Virus record (IMG/VR): IMGVR_UViG_3300030430_003277
Location: 19,675-42,738 of that record
DNA: 23,064 nt
DNA from: a virus
Strand: one strand, 5' to 3'
Shown here one piece after another: positions 14,294 to 21,753 of this stretch (position 1 is its first letter; each line of letters starts with the position of its first letter). Under the pieces are notes generated by a model that was given only the letters and a program-made list of their open reading frames with translations, was not told where the DNA came from and ran no database searches. The position numbers and the translations under genes were made by a program.

Positions 14294-14698
14294 TCAAGTC
14301 AATAACCCCTTTATTTCTAATATGCGCTCAAAACCTTTTTGTTTCAAGTGATGCTTATTAGAAACAAGCGTCAAAACTTCTTCAAAGGAATTGAATCTAT
14401 CATTTGATGTAGGCTCATCTGAATCTATTAATCTGAAAAACTGAATCAGATTATCTACATTCGTCAATCTTAGCAAAGGATAGGGCCTACCTTCTTTCTC
14501 CTTTGCTTTGTAATAGGACTGTATTCCCTTGTCCTCTAGGGTTCTTTGTAATTTAAGAAGAAATAAATTATTCTTTGCTCTAAAATTGACTCTCAATCTT
14601 ATCCTATATCCTATTGATTGTCTATCATCTTTTGTGATTTCAATTTCGGGATATGCTAATGAATAAATTACTCCTTCAAGTTGTCCTTGCGTAAACAT
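14294..14698 (-). CDS. LAGLIDADG-fold protein with a degenerate catalytic motif
   Basis: A 134-aa protein that fits a single LAGLIDADG unit. LEGVIYSLA (residues 8-16) aligns position by position with the LAGLIDADG helix but has Tyr and Leu at the two Asp positions, including the metal-binding one. It is followed, as in the family, by a beta strand (GYRIRLRVNFRAKNN), a helix (LFLLKLQRTLEDKGI), a strand pair (PYPLLRLTNVDNL) and a final helix (IQFFRLI). Homing endonucleases of this fold cut long DNA sites; without the acidic residue this copy should only bind. It is a free-standing gene between clamp-loader and unknown genes, not in an intron or intein. Domestication as a DNA-binding regulator is possible (inference). 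Confidence 0.6.
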   Translation of the reverse strand: MFTQGQLEGVIYSLAYPEIEITKDDRQSIGYRIRLRVNFRAKNNLFLLKLQRTLEDKGIQSYYKAKEKEGRPYPLLRLTNVDNLIQFFRLIDSDEPTSNDRFNSFEEVLTLVSNKHHLKQKGFERILEIKGLLT

Positions 14699-15032
14699 CT
14701 ACTGTCGCTCCTATACATTCATGTTTGATTCTAAAATGGTCTAAGCCACTTTCAATCAATCCTAATATCTCATTTAATTCTTCTAATTTATCGGGAAATA
14801 CCCATTGGATACATGTCCCTTGGTAAAGACCATACAATTCTGCCATTTCATAATCTACTTCTTCTAATACTTGAGCAAACTTCTTGCTCGATATAGTCTC
14901 ACGAATAGCATAATTAATTGAAAGGTTGGTTCTTTTTCCTAAATCACCATAGACCATGTAAGTGATAGTTGTTATTCTACCATGTTTCTCTGACCATCTG
15001 CGCTTCATATCTTCATCAGTGTAGTATTCCAT
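14676..15032 (-). CDS. Hypothetical protein (118 aa)
   Basis: Not recognised. The start is placed at ATG 15032 (MEYYTDEDM), 14 nt after the upstream stop, with GGGA about 8 nt before. The open frame continues to a TTG at 15116, but that would overlap the upstream gene by 70 nt. The protein shows an alternating strand pattern (RITTITYMVYGDLG, NLSINYAIRETIS), a helix (KKFAQVLEEVDYEMAELYGLY) and a final strand (CIGATVDVYARTT), so it looks like a compact alpha/beta fold. It overlaps the LAGLIDADG-fold gene by 23 nt. Confidence 0.6.
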   Translation of the reverse strand: MEYYTDEDMKRRWSEKHGRITTITYMVYGDLGKRTNLSINYAIRETISSKKFAQVLEEVDYEMAELYGLYQGTCIQWVFPDKLEELNEILGLIESGLDHFRIKHECIGATVDVYARTT

Positions 15033-15046
15033 GTTAGATTCCCACA

Positions 15047-15304
15047 CTATCTTTTCTTTTGGTTCAATGCCAGTTGGCAACCAAGGCGTATTTTTGATGT
15101 TGAAGGCAAGTTCCAAAATTCATCTTCTCCTAAATCATACTTTAATTCTAATAGTGTGCAAAGTTGTTTTCTATCTAACTTTCTTATATCTTCATCTATT
15201 TCTATACCGCATATTTCATCAGTAGGGTATTTCACGAAATTATCTATTATCACATACATCCATCCCATAATATACAGGATAGATTTTAACAACCATTGTA
15301 TCAT
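15047..15304 (-). CDS. Small protein with N-terminal hydrophobic segment (85 aa)
   Basis: Not recognised. Residues 3-24 (QWLLKSILYIMGWMYVIIDN) are hydrophobic enough for a membrane anchor or signal anchor. The remainder is acidic then basic (EIDEDIRKLDRKQLCTLLEL, ending LALNQKKR). It stands in a 26-nt gap after the zinc-ribbon gene. A start further inside the frame is possible, which would remove the membrane segment. Confidence 0.5.
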   Translation of the reverse strand: MIQWLLKSILYIMGWMYVIIDNFVKYPTDEICGIEIDEDIRKLDRKQLCTLLELKYDLGEDEFWNLPSTSKIRLGCQLALNQKKR

Positions 15305-15330
15305 GTTTCGGTGGTATTAATATCACCAAT

Positions 15331-15852
15331 TTATACTTTGTCTCCATAGAGCATCTTATCTAACATGCTTGTCAATGTTGCTGACGAAGCGTTGTCTATT
15401 TTTGCTCTTATCTTTTTCATAGGTAAACCTATTTCTAACATTACACCAGTCAAAACAAACTTCTTGGTTTCCTTTTTACCCCACATGTTCAAACAGTGAG
15501 AACAAGATACTTCTTTAGGGTCATTTGTTATTCTATGTTCGGGAACAAAATAATTAGGACTCTCACTACGACACATGATAAACGAATCTTTGTAACCCGT
15601 TTTTGACCTTCCATCTTTTTCTTTTTTGTAATCTTGAAAATCAAGAAGGCCATTTTCACCTATATTAGCAAAGGAAAGAAAATCAGCATTAAGATGGGTC
15701 TGTTTAACTCCCGTTCTTTTACCCGATAACAATAAACACTCTTTACAAGTTATTACCGAATCATCAGTAGTAATACTCTCTACTTCATTAAGAGGTTTAT
15801 CGCAAAGGATTCTTCCATTTCTTTTTGTTCCTTTCCATCTACATACATTCAT
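15331..15852 (-). CDS. Duplicated zinc-ribbon-like protein (173 aa)
   Basis: Two similar cysteine modules are visible. The first has C4, C17 and CKEC at 36-39 (TDDSVITCKECLLLSGK); the second has C94 and CSHC at 116-119 (TNDPKEVSCSHCLNMWGK). In each, a Cys/Arg-containing strand is followed about 20 residues later by a TxDxxxVxCxxCL...GK element, so the protein looks like an internal duplication. The C-terminal 50 residues are a mixed helix. No known family is recognised; a DNA-binding role would fit. The gene ends with overlap-free spacing and begins with an ATGA overlap to the ligase stop. Confidence 0.65.
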   Translation of the reverse strand: MNVCRWKGTKRNGRILCDKPLNEVESITTDDSVITCKECLLLSGKRTGVKQTHLNADFLSFANIGENGLLDFQDYKKEKDGRSKTGYKDSFIMCRSESPNYFVPEHRITNDPKEVSCSHCLNMWGKKETKKFVLTGVMLEIGLPMKKIRAKIDNASSATLTSMLDKMLYGDKV

Positions 15853-17378
15853 ATCATTCCCTCAACATCTTTCAGTGTATTAATATCTGATACAGGCTTA
15901 TCTGTTCTTATCCTAAGCATTCTAGGAAATCTTAATCCAAGATTACCATCAGCATCTCTAGTTACTAAATCACAAGTTACTTCCAAAACTATCCTTGGTA
16001 GCCATTTGTGTGTTTTATCATCTATTCCTGAAACAATCTTTTTACCTTCGTTTGTCAAATACAAAAGGTCAATATCACTAAAGCCCGTTCCTATACTACC
16101 AACTGATATATATTCGTTATCGTCTTTTACGGCAATATCGTAGGAAGCAAATACGCTCGACCTTTTTCCATCACCATATCTTGCTCCTGTAATTACTACA
16201 TCCAATTCAAATCTAGGCGGTTTATACTTAGCCCAAGCAACTGACCTTTTACCACTTTGATAAGTAGCATTAAGGTCTTTAATCATAATACCTTCATAGC
16301 CATCATTAATAGATAGATTATAGAATATATCATTATCTTCTTTTATTGTGCTTCTAACTGCTTGCTTTGGAAATTTATAGATAATATTGATTCTATCTTT
16401 CAATGGCGAATCCATTAGGTTTTCATCATTGAACATCATACAATCGAATACTGCCAGTTCTACGGGGCATTTTTCAACGGCTTCCTTCACATTCTTTGAG
16501 TGAATACGAGTCCCCATCTTCTTGAAGGGAGCAGGTCTACCATCATTTTCAACAGGGTAGATTTCAGTATCAATAATAAATGGTTCTTCTATTTTCCAAC
16601 TAAGAATCTCCTCTACAATATCGGGAAACTTATCTGTAACTACCTTTCCTTTGCGATTGAAAATAATAACTGTGGTTTCTATTTTCCTCCTAAAATGAAT
16701 TTGATACCTAGCACCATCATACTTGTATTCAACAATGTGTTGCTTTGGCCATTTCTCTTTAGGCACTGCCTTGGCCAACATTGGTGCAATGTATCTACCT
16801 ATTTTCAAATCATTAGGAGGTTCTTCTCCCTTAGAATAGAAAATAGAAATATCCTGTAAACTATGTAATTGATTATGCTTCTTTACTTCCGCTTCTTTTT
16901 TATCGTAAATCTTAGCAAGTAACTTTCTTACCGTTCCATTATTGATACCATTCCTCGGTGTTCTAAGCCAATATCTCAAGAACCATTTCTTCTCTAATGC
17001 CGACATTGAATTGAAGGCTACATAGAATGCATTGTAAGATTGACCGTCACTCTTGCTACAATCCATAGATAATAGATGTAGAATGGTATTAAGATTCATT
17101 TCTGAGTCTTTACCATCTTGAACAAAATGATACACACCTTCTCCAATATCGCCATGTTGGTATATGGCCAACTCTACTTCATCATCAAATACTTCTAGTG
17201 CATTAACTACCCATCTGAATGCTTTCTTACTAGCAAGATTATTAGCGTCTAATTCTAGGGCTAGAATCTTAATGAATTGAGAATTGTGTTCATAATCCTT
17301 CGCTATCAAACTAATTGTCTTAGTAGGTGTTCTATTTTCTACTGCTTGCATTAATCTACAAAACTCTATCCATTTCAT
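15849..17378 (-). CDS. ATP-dependent DNA ligase
   Basis: A 509-aa ligase with an N-terminal DNA-binding domain (about 1-190), a nucleotidyltransferase domain and a C-terminal OB domain. Motif I is EYKYDGARYQIHF, whose K219 forms the lysyl-AMP. Motif III is FIIDTEIYPV, motif IV is YEGIMIKDL and motif V is VAWAKYKPP. The OB region runs through LDVVITGARYGDGKRSSVFA to FPRMLRIRTDKP. This is the archaeal/eukaryotic ligase I type, slightly shorter than cellular archaeal enzymes (about 550-600 aa). It seals nicks after primer removal using ATP. Its ATG and stop overlap neighbours by 4 nt on both sides, marking it as part of one polycistron. Confidence 0.95.
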   Translation of the reverse strand: MKWIEFCRLMQAVENRTPTKTISLIAKDYEHNSQFIKILALELDANNLASKKAFRWVVNALEVFDDEVELAIYQHGDIGEGVYHFVQDGKDSEMNLNTILHLLSMDCSKSDGQSYNAFYVAFNSMSALEKKWFLRYWLRTPRNGINNGTVRKLLAKIYDKKEAEVKKHNQLHSLQDISIFYSKGEEPPNDLKIGRYIAPMLAKAVPKEKWPKQHIVEYKYDGARYQIHFRRKIETTVIIFNRKGKVVTDKFPDIVEEILSWKIEEPFIIDTEIYPVENDGRPAPFKKMGTRIHSKNVKEAVEKCPVELAVFDCMMFNDENLMDSPLKDRINIIYKFPKQAVRSTIKEDNDIFYNLSINDGYEGIMIKDLNATYQSGKRSVAWAKYKPPRFELDVVITGARYGDGKRSSVFASYDIAVKDDNEYISVGSIGTGFSDIDLLYLTNEGKKIVSGIDDKTHKWLPRIVLEVTCDLVTRDADGNLGLRFPRMLRIRTDKPVSDINTLKDVEGMI

Positions 17379-17620
17379 TCTTCTCTCCCCAATACCTTTT
17401 TCTTACTAACTCTTAAATCTCCAAGGACCCATCTCAAGCCGTTAATTACGCCTTGGAGTCCCTTGTATTTTCTCATCCAATATATGCGGTCTTTCTTCTT
17501 GCATCTCTGCATTTGCATATAACAGGCATTCTGTTCACGCTCGGCTTCATGGAGCATGGCTTCTATATCATCCCAAGACCTAGTGTAAGAAAAGTTCTCA
17601 CTATCTTGGTGGTCATTCAT
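17375..17620 (-). CDS. Hypothetical helical protein (81 aa)
   Basis: Not recognised. It is rich in Arg, Lys, Glu and Met and probably helical (SWDDIEAMLHEAEREQNACY, RKYKGLQGVINGLRWVLGDL). There are two cysteines and no membrane segment. It is coupled by ATGA to both the ligase gene downstream and the acidic protein gene upstream. Confidence 0.65.
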   Translation of the reverse strand: MNDHQDSENFSYTRSWDDIEAMLHEAEREQNACYMQMQRCKKKDRIYWMRKYKGLQGVINGLRWVLGDLRVSKKKVLGREE

Positions 17621-18006
17621 TCTTCCTCATCCCTTGGAGGTTCTTGTGGTGTAGCAAACATTTGCAACATTAGCGCATTAGCCAATCCAATAGCATGAAG
17701 CGTCTTATCGTCATTTGCTCTTTGAGCAAGACCCATCATCATAGTGTTGAATGCTTGCATCATTGGCAATGCTAAATTCCAAACATCCTGTGCCTGTTTC
17801 CAATATTCATATCCATCATTATTTGTAAGAGTAGACATGTGTAGCAAATGAAAAATCATAAATCCATGCTTATCTTTGTCAGTCACTAGTGTTTGTAATT
17901 CTCCTTCAAACGCTTCTACCATTTGAATAGGTAAATTTTCTCTCATCCATTTAGCGTGTGTTACGCTCCAATCATCATATCCATCTTCATCATATATCCA
18001 TACCAT
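17617..18006 (-). CDS. Hypothetical protein (129 aa)
   Basis: Not recognised. The N-terminus is acidic and aromatic (MVWIYDEDGYDDWSVTHAKW) and the C-terminal half is methionine-rich and helical (LALPMMQAFNTMMMGLAQR, LANALMLQMFA), ending in a short acidic tail. No cysteine motif or catalytic signature is seen. Its ATG follows the upstream TAA directly. Confidence 0.6.
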   Translation of the reverse strand: MVWIYDEDGYDDWSVTHAKWMRENLPIQMVEAFEGELQTLVTDKDKHGFMIFHLLHMSTLTNNDGYEYWKQAQDVWNLALPMMQAFNTMMMGLAQRANDDKTLHAIGLANALMLQMFATPQEPPRDEEE

Positions 18007-18249
18007 TTATTCCATCTCCTTTTTTAATTCGTTTCTCAGCATTTTTTGTAGTTCAACAATTGTTGTAGTTAATCCTATTTCCCAATCTTCATGCCCTCTA
18101 AATTCATTTAGATACCATTCCCAATTAGAGGCTTCCATACTATCCACGATTTGCAAATAGCGAACTGCCTTGCTTAGTATCTCTTTCTTCGTTAATTTGT
18201 CCATCGGGTTTAATCTCTGTTCCCTGTTCAATTTTTCCATCTTCTTCAT
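18007..18249 (-). CDS. Hypothetical helical protein (up to 80 aa), start uncertain
   Basis: Not recognised. The core is helical (KEILSKAVRYLQIVDSMEAS, TTTIVELQKMLRNELKKEME). Three starts are possible: ATG at 18249, ATG at 18240 with GGAG 9 nt upstream, or ATG at 18204. The first two overlap the upstream gene by more than 100 nt in another frame. I list the longest frame; the 18240 start has the best ribosome site. Confidence 0.5.
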   Translation of the reverse strand: MKKMEKLNREQRLNPMDKLTKKEILSKAVRYLQIVDSMEASNWEWYLNEFRGHEDWEIGLTTTIVELQKMLRNELKKEME

Positions 18250-18448
18250 CTCCTAATTGTATTTTCTCTAATATCTGTTTTAGAACCAGTAGTTCATCTA
18301 AGTTAAGTCGAATGCCTTTCTTTGTGTGATTACCATTTGTATGTAATCTAATATCTACATAGTCGGTATTCCAATATCTACCTCTAGTTACTTTGAATTC
18401 ATTCTTGGCATCTCTAGGGATACGACCTAACAATTCCTCATCAGCCAC
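18140..18448 (-). CDS. Hypothetical protein (102 aa), GTG start, long overlap with next gene
   Basis: Not recognised. The folded part seems to be residues 1-70, with strands RGRYWNTDYVDIRLHTNGNH and a helix LNLDELLVLKQILEKIQ, reminiscent of small PC4-like ssDNA-binding proteins (strand-strand then KGIxLNLxEL helix). That resemblance is weak evidence. The last 35 residues are polar and low in complexity and lie over the start of the next gene. The GTG start shares its G with the upstream TAG and has GGAGG 5 nt before it. Confidence 0.55.
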   Translation of the reverse strand: MADEELLGRIPRDAKNEFKVTRGRYWNTDYVDIRLHTNGNHTKKGIRLNLDELLVLKQILEKIQLGDEEDGKIEQGTEIKPDGQINEERDTKQGSSLFANRG

Positions 18449-18726
18449 TATTCCTCCTCCTCTAATAGTTTCTGAGCATATCTCATTGCTAAAGTAAACA
18501 ATGGTAATGTCTTATCTATTTGTTGTTTCTTTTTAGGATTATGAGTATGAATGCGAACTTTCGGATTAAAAGCATTTACTCCCTTTTCATTTTCATCCCA
18601 AAAGAATTCTACTTTAAATTTGTAATTCAAAAGCCACCAAGGATTTTCTTCGGTCCACTTATACTTACTTAATTCTCTTTCTAATCTAAGGATTTCTTCC
18701 ATCATTGCTTCTTCTCTTTGATTCAT
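18448..18726 (-). CDS. Hypothetical protein (92 aa)
   Basis: Not recognised. The start is ATG 18726 with GGAGGAATAGAT before it; the frame extends to a TTG at 18750 that lies inside the upstream gene. An N-terminal coiled helix (AMMEEILRLERELSKYKW) is followed by a strand (LLNYKFKVEFFWDENEKG) and a second helix (LPLFTLAMRYAQKLLEEEE). No catalytic or metal-binding motif is seen. Confidence 0.6.
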   Translation of the reverse strand: MNQREEAMMEEILRLERELSKYKWTEENPWWLLNYKFKVEFFWDENEKGVNAFNPKVRIHTHNPKKKQQIDKTLPLFTLAMRYAQKLLEEEE

Positions 18727-18728
18727 AT

Positions 18729-19052
18729 CTATTCCTCCAACTTTAACCAAAAATCCTTAGTAATGAATGCTTCATCTACTTTAACTAGAACATCTCCTAC
18801 AACTCTAGGAGCATGTGTTTTAAGTTGCATATTAGCCAAGTAATTATCTCTTAATCCGTGTAAAAGTCCTTCTTCATTTACAATCATTTCTTTTACTTCG
18901 GGCATGAGATACACTTGAGGCATGTATTCAATAAGACCGCCTACACTATCTTGCATATCTTTTAGTGAAGGTTTCTTTTTGAATACTTTACCGTTTAAAT
19001 CCCACAAGCAGTTATCATCTACTTTAATTTGGACCCATATTTTCTTTCCCAT
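18729..19052 (-). CDS. DUF3846-like protein (107 aa)
   Basis: The sequence follows the DUF3846 pattern: DSVGGLIEYMPQVYLMPEV (about 35-53), then NEEGLLHGLRDNYLANMQL (about 59-77) and VVGDVLVKVDEAF (about 84-96). In that family VGG-IE, NEEG-L-GL--N--A and GD-V stretches are conserved. Members are common on phages, plasmids and archaeal genomes and have no known reaction. The assignment is by eye from the motif order. Confidence 0.6.
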   Translation of the reverse strand: MGKKIWVQIKVDDNCLWDLNGKVFKKKPSLKDMQDSVGGLIEYMPQVYLMPEVKEMIVNEEGLLHGLRDNYLANMQLKTHAPRVVGDVLVKVDEAFITKDFWLKLEE

Positions 19053-19061
19053 AATATTCCC

Positions 19062-19595
19062 TCAAAAGTTAAACTCATCTTCGCTGATTACTGAATCAGA
19101 AGACCATATACCGATTTCCTGTGGTTCTTTACTGCCACCTTCAATCAATACAGGGCTAAAGGTAACTTCTACGCTTGCTGAATAATAATTGTTAGAATCT
19201 ACTGAATGCATATTCTTTGCAACTTCAACTGCTACTATGCTATTATGAATCGTATCATCATATTCGGCAATGACCTCTCCATTCTTTTTAACATAATACT
19301 TAGTATCTTTATTGATAGAGTCAGCCACACGAAATGACTTTTCAATATCCAGATTTCTGAGAAGATATTTCATATCTTTCAATGACTTATCATATTCTCT
19401 CCACATCTCAGGTTCTCTGTTTTCCATTGACTGTATTGTATTCGTCAATGCTTGGCCTAGTGCTAGTTTACCCTTTTCACTCAGAATTAGTTCTACGCAC
19501 TTCTTCAACTTAGAAACATCTTCCTCGCCTTTGACGAGATTAACCTCTAGTTTTGGTTCTTCTTTCTTTTCTTCCTTCTTTTCTTCTTCACTCAT
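19062..19595 (-). CDS. Hypothetical protein with Lys/Glu-rich N-terminus (177 aa)
   Basis: Not recognised. The first 18 residues are almost all Lys and Glu (SEEEKKEEKKEEPKLEVN) and probably disordered. A helical middle (CVELILSEKGKLALGQALTN, MWREYDKSLKDMKYLLRNL) is followed by a strand-rich half (TKYYVKKNGEVIAEYDDTIH, YYSASVEVTFSPVLIEGG) and an acidic end (SEDEFNF). AAAGGAG lies 9 nt before the ATG. No enzyme signature is seen. Confidence 0.6.
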   Translation of the reverse strand: MSEEEKKEEKKEEPKLEVNLVKGEEDVSKLKKCVELILSEKGKLALGQALTNTIQSMENREPEMWREYDKSLKDMKYLLRNLDIEKSFRVADSINKDTKYYVKKNGEVIAEYDDTIHNSIVAVEVAKNMHSVDSNNYYSASVEVTFSPVLIEGGSKEPQEIGIWSSDSVISEDEFNF

Positions 19596-19800
19596 TTTTG
19601 TGACACTCCTTTTCTAAAATAATAAATCCTTCTCTTGATGCTGACCCATAAACAACATCAACACCAACTTGGTATTTTTGATAAATCATGTTGGCCACCA
19701 TCAAAGCGGTTTCCAACCAATCATCGGGCATATCATATGGGATACCCTTTTCGTTCTTCAACTGTATTGCTAATGTTGGGAACATTAATTCTTCACTCAT
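19588..19800 (-). CDS. Hypothetical protein (70 aa)
   Basis: Not recognised. The start is ATG 19800, with GGAGAG 6-7 nt upstream; the frame reaches an ATG at 19824, inside the upstream zinc-finger gene. The protein has a helix (DDWLETALMVANMIYQKYQV) followed by a strand (GVDVVYGSASREGFIILEK). Its first 14 nt with the preceding five A residues are the same as at the next gene start at 19595, so the two genes share an initiation region by duplication or convergence. Confidence 0.55.
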   Translation of the reverse strand: MSEELMFPTLAIQLKNEKGIPYDMPDDWLETALMVANMIYQKYQVGVDVVYGSASREGFIILEKECHKNE

Positions 19801-19930
19801 TTTTATCTCTCCATTCCTTTTCATTTACTTCTTCTATACCATCATAGTCATTACAAGTAGAACATGACCAATAGCCTATTTCTTCATCTGCTTCTTCATT
19901 ACAAAAAACACAAATCATAATTTTAGTCAT
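19793..19930 (-). CDS. Zinc-finger microprotein (45 aa)
   Basis: ATG at 19930, TGA at 19793. It has two CxxC pairs, C7/C10 (CVFC) and C23/C26 (CSTC), separated by 12 residues, the spacing of a small zinc ribbon. The rest is acidic (NEEADEEIG, DYDGIEEVNEKEW). AAAGGAG lies about 10 nt before the ATG, and the start overlaps the stop of the preceding microprotein as ATGA. A downstream in-frame ATG at 19918 is possible. Function unknown; protein-protein binding is more likely than DNA binding given its charge. Confidence 0.65.
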   Translation of the reverse strand: MTKIMICVFCNEEADEEIGYWSCSTCNDYDGIEEVNEKEWRDKNE

Positions 19931-20034
19931 TCTTCTTCGCTCCTTTTATCGGGTGTTAATCCTTTGAGACATGCTAGGCATTTTCTGAAACCTCTATGTG
20001 AGAGATTAAAGCATCCTTTGACTTGACATAGCAT
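19927..20034 (-). CDS. Zinc-finger microprotein (35 aa) overlapping the chaperonin end
   Basis: ATG at 20034 lies in another frame within the last 29 nt of the chaperonin gene; TGA at 19927 overlaps the next ATG. The peptide has C3 and C8 (CQVKGC), then C19 and C22 (CLAC) with a basic loop (FNLSHRGFRKCLAC), a plausible zinc finger. The C-terminus is KGLTPDKRSEEE. The support is the cysteine pattern, the coupled overlaps on both sides and the lack of any other use for the 70-nt gap. Confidence 0.55.
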   Translation of the reverse strand: MLCQVKGCFNLSHRGFRKCLACLKGLTPDKRSEEE

Positions 20035-21526
20035 CTTCTTCATCTCCCACTAATACTTCTGATGTAAGAACCAGCGCAGTTACAGAGGATGCACTATTCA
20101 ATGAAGATAGTGTTACCTTCACTGGGTCTATGATTCCTTCTTTATGGAAGTCACACTTCTTGTTTGTTCTAGCATTTATTGATGTAATCTTTCTTGGTTT
20201 TGCTATACCTGCATTCTCTAATATCTGATAGTATGGTCCCTTGAAACAATCTTTCCATTGGTCAGTATTCTTAGATAACTTAGCAAGAGTCAATCCTCCT
20301 CCTTCTATTATCCCTAATTCCATAGCGGCTCTTGTAGCATTCAAGGCATCATCTACTCTTTCCATAGTATCTCTCATCTCTACCTCTGATAACGCTCCAA
20401 TCTTTAATACGGCAACTCCACCTAGTAGTTTAGCAACTCTAGTTTTCATCTTATCTAACTGGAAATCATTGTCAGCCAATTCATAATGACTTTCAATCAT
20501 CTTAGCCCTTGCTTCGACCATCTCTTTTTCTCCACCACCATTAACGATGATAGTCTTATTTTCTTTGATTGTAATTTTATCAGCCGTTCCTAAGTCTTCG
20601 ATTTCCACTTCTTCCAATTTATGATTAGCATGATAATCAACAAACTTAGCACCTGTAACAATTGCAATATCCTCTAGAAGTGCATCAGATACATGTCCGT
20701 AATCTGGTGATTCAACAGGGCATACCTTGACAATACCATTCATTACATTAACAATTAGATTAGCCATAGCATGTTCTTCTAACAATCTTGAAATCAATAC
20801 AAGAGGTCTTTTAGTTTCAGCGACCTTTTCTAGTAATGGAACCATTTCTTGAAATCTAACTATCTGTAAATTGGATACTAAAATCAATGGGTTTTCCATA
20901 ACTGTTTGATTCTTTTCTTTATCAGTAGTAAAATGATGATGCCTATATCCTCTTTCAATCTCTAAACCATTAACAACTTCTAATGATGTATTCATATCTT
21001 GAGATTCTGAAACAGTAACAACTCCACTATTACCAACAGTCTCTATTGCTTTCGCAATTAACTCTCCAATGTCTTTATCGTTATTAGCGGCTATTGTTGC
21101 TACATTCACGATTTCATTAGATTCTGAGATTGGTTTTGCCAGTGACAGAAGTTCGGTAGATATTTCATCCACTTTCTTCTTCAAATCATTCGCTACATGA
21201 ACAGGGTTACTTCCATTCTTGATGAGTTCCATTCCTTTCTCACAAAAGGCTTGGGCCAAAACACAGGCAGTAGTTGTTCCATCACCTGCTAAACTTTGGG
21301 CTTGTGTTGCTACTTCTATTAGCAATTTAGCACCCATATCTACGAATTCATCTTCATGACTAACTGCCTTAGCAACGGTCACACCATCATTAACAATAAT
21401 CGGTTTACCATGTTCCTTCAAAACCACAGTCTTAGCCATAGGACCAAGTGTAGGTTTAACTGCATCGGCCACTAGGTTAATTCCTTTCAACATCTTATCT
21501 CTTGCTTCATCTCCTATTACTATCAT
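20006..21526 (-). CDS. groL: Group I chaperonin (GroEL/Hsp60 type)
   Basis: A 506-aa chaperonin of the bacterial GroEL type, not the archaeal thermosome. Features: VKPTLGPMAKTVVLKEHG (P-loop region, about 23-40), VNDGVTVAKAV (D47), AGDGTTTACVLAQA (D82), MERVDDALNATRAAMELG followed by IIEGGG (the GroEL D398 region), and GIIDPVKVTLSSLNSASSVT near the end. It is about 40 residues shorter than E. coli GroEL and lacks the GGM-rich tail, ending AMSSQRML. It folds proteins in an ATP-driven ring with the GroES-like partner encoded just upstream (ATGA overlap). Viral chaperonins usually assist capsid or replisome folding; which clients apply here is unknown. Its presence among archaeal-type genes points to horizontal acquisition. 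Confidence 0.93.
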   Translation of the reverse strand: MIVIGDEARDKMLKGINLVADAVKPTLGPMAKTVVLKEHGKPIIVNDGVTVAKAVSHEDEFVDMGAKLLIEVATQAQSLAGDGTTTACVLAQAFCEKGMELIKNGSNPVHVANDLKKKVDEISTELLSLAKPISESNEIVNVATIAANNDKDIGELIAKAIETVGNSGVVTVSESQDMNTSLEVVNGLEIERGYRHHHFTTDKEKNQTVMENPLILVSNLQIVRFQEMVPLLEKVAETKRPLVLISRLLEEHAMANLIVNVMNGIVKVCPVESPDYGHVSDALLEDIAIVTGAKFVDYHANHKLEEVEIEDLGTADKITIKENKTIIVNGGGEKEMVEARAKMIESHYELADNDFQLDKMKTRVAKLLGGVAVLKIGALSEVEMRDTMERVDDALNATRAAMELGIIEGGGLTLAKLSKNTDQWKDCFKGPYYQILENAGIAKPRKITSINARTNKKCDFHKEGIIDPVKVTLSSLNSASSVTALVLTSEVLVGDEEDAMSSQRML

Positions 21527-21753
21527 TCCTTCACCACCTTACTACAAATTACATGTTTGTGAACTGCGAAAAATTCACCGAGTTTAATCTTCTTATTCGG
21601 TTGATAATAAATCTCATCACCAACATCTATTCCTTCTACATCAGGACCAACGGAGACAACTTCTCCCTTGTGGGTTTCACTCATTACAAATGAACCAACC
21701 TTTGATTCTGATTCTTTCAATACTACAAATTCTCCTATTGCTTCTAACTTCAT
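21523..21753 (-). CDS. groS: GroES-like co-chaperonin (76 aa, shortened)
   Basis: The GroES order of elements is visible: VVLKESESK strand, a mobile-loop segment around VGSFVMSETHKG (about 19-30), GEVVSVGPDVEGIDVGDEIY (30-49) and a C-terminal strand ending CSKVVKE. The GroEL-contacting hydrophobic triad would be FVM (22-24). The protein is about 20 residues shorter than E. coli GroES (97 aa); the loop after the triad and the roof hairpin region are reduced. It is encoded directly before groL with ATGA overlap, the normal order for this pair. The call depends partly on that context. Confidence 0.85.
   Translation of the reverse strand: MKLEAIGEFVVLKESESKVGSFVMSETHKGEVVSVGPDVEGIDVGDEIYYQPNKKIKLGEFFAVHKHVICSKVVKE

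Noticed and set aside
20006-21526. Thermosome (group II chaperonin), as expected in an archaeal setting
   Set aside because: Sequence motifs such as ERVDDALNATRAA and the partner GroES match group I; thermosome-specific segments are not seen.
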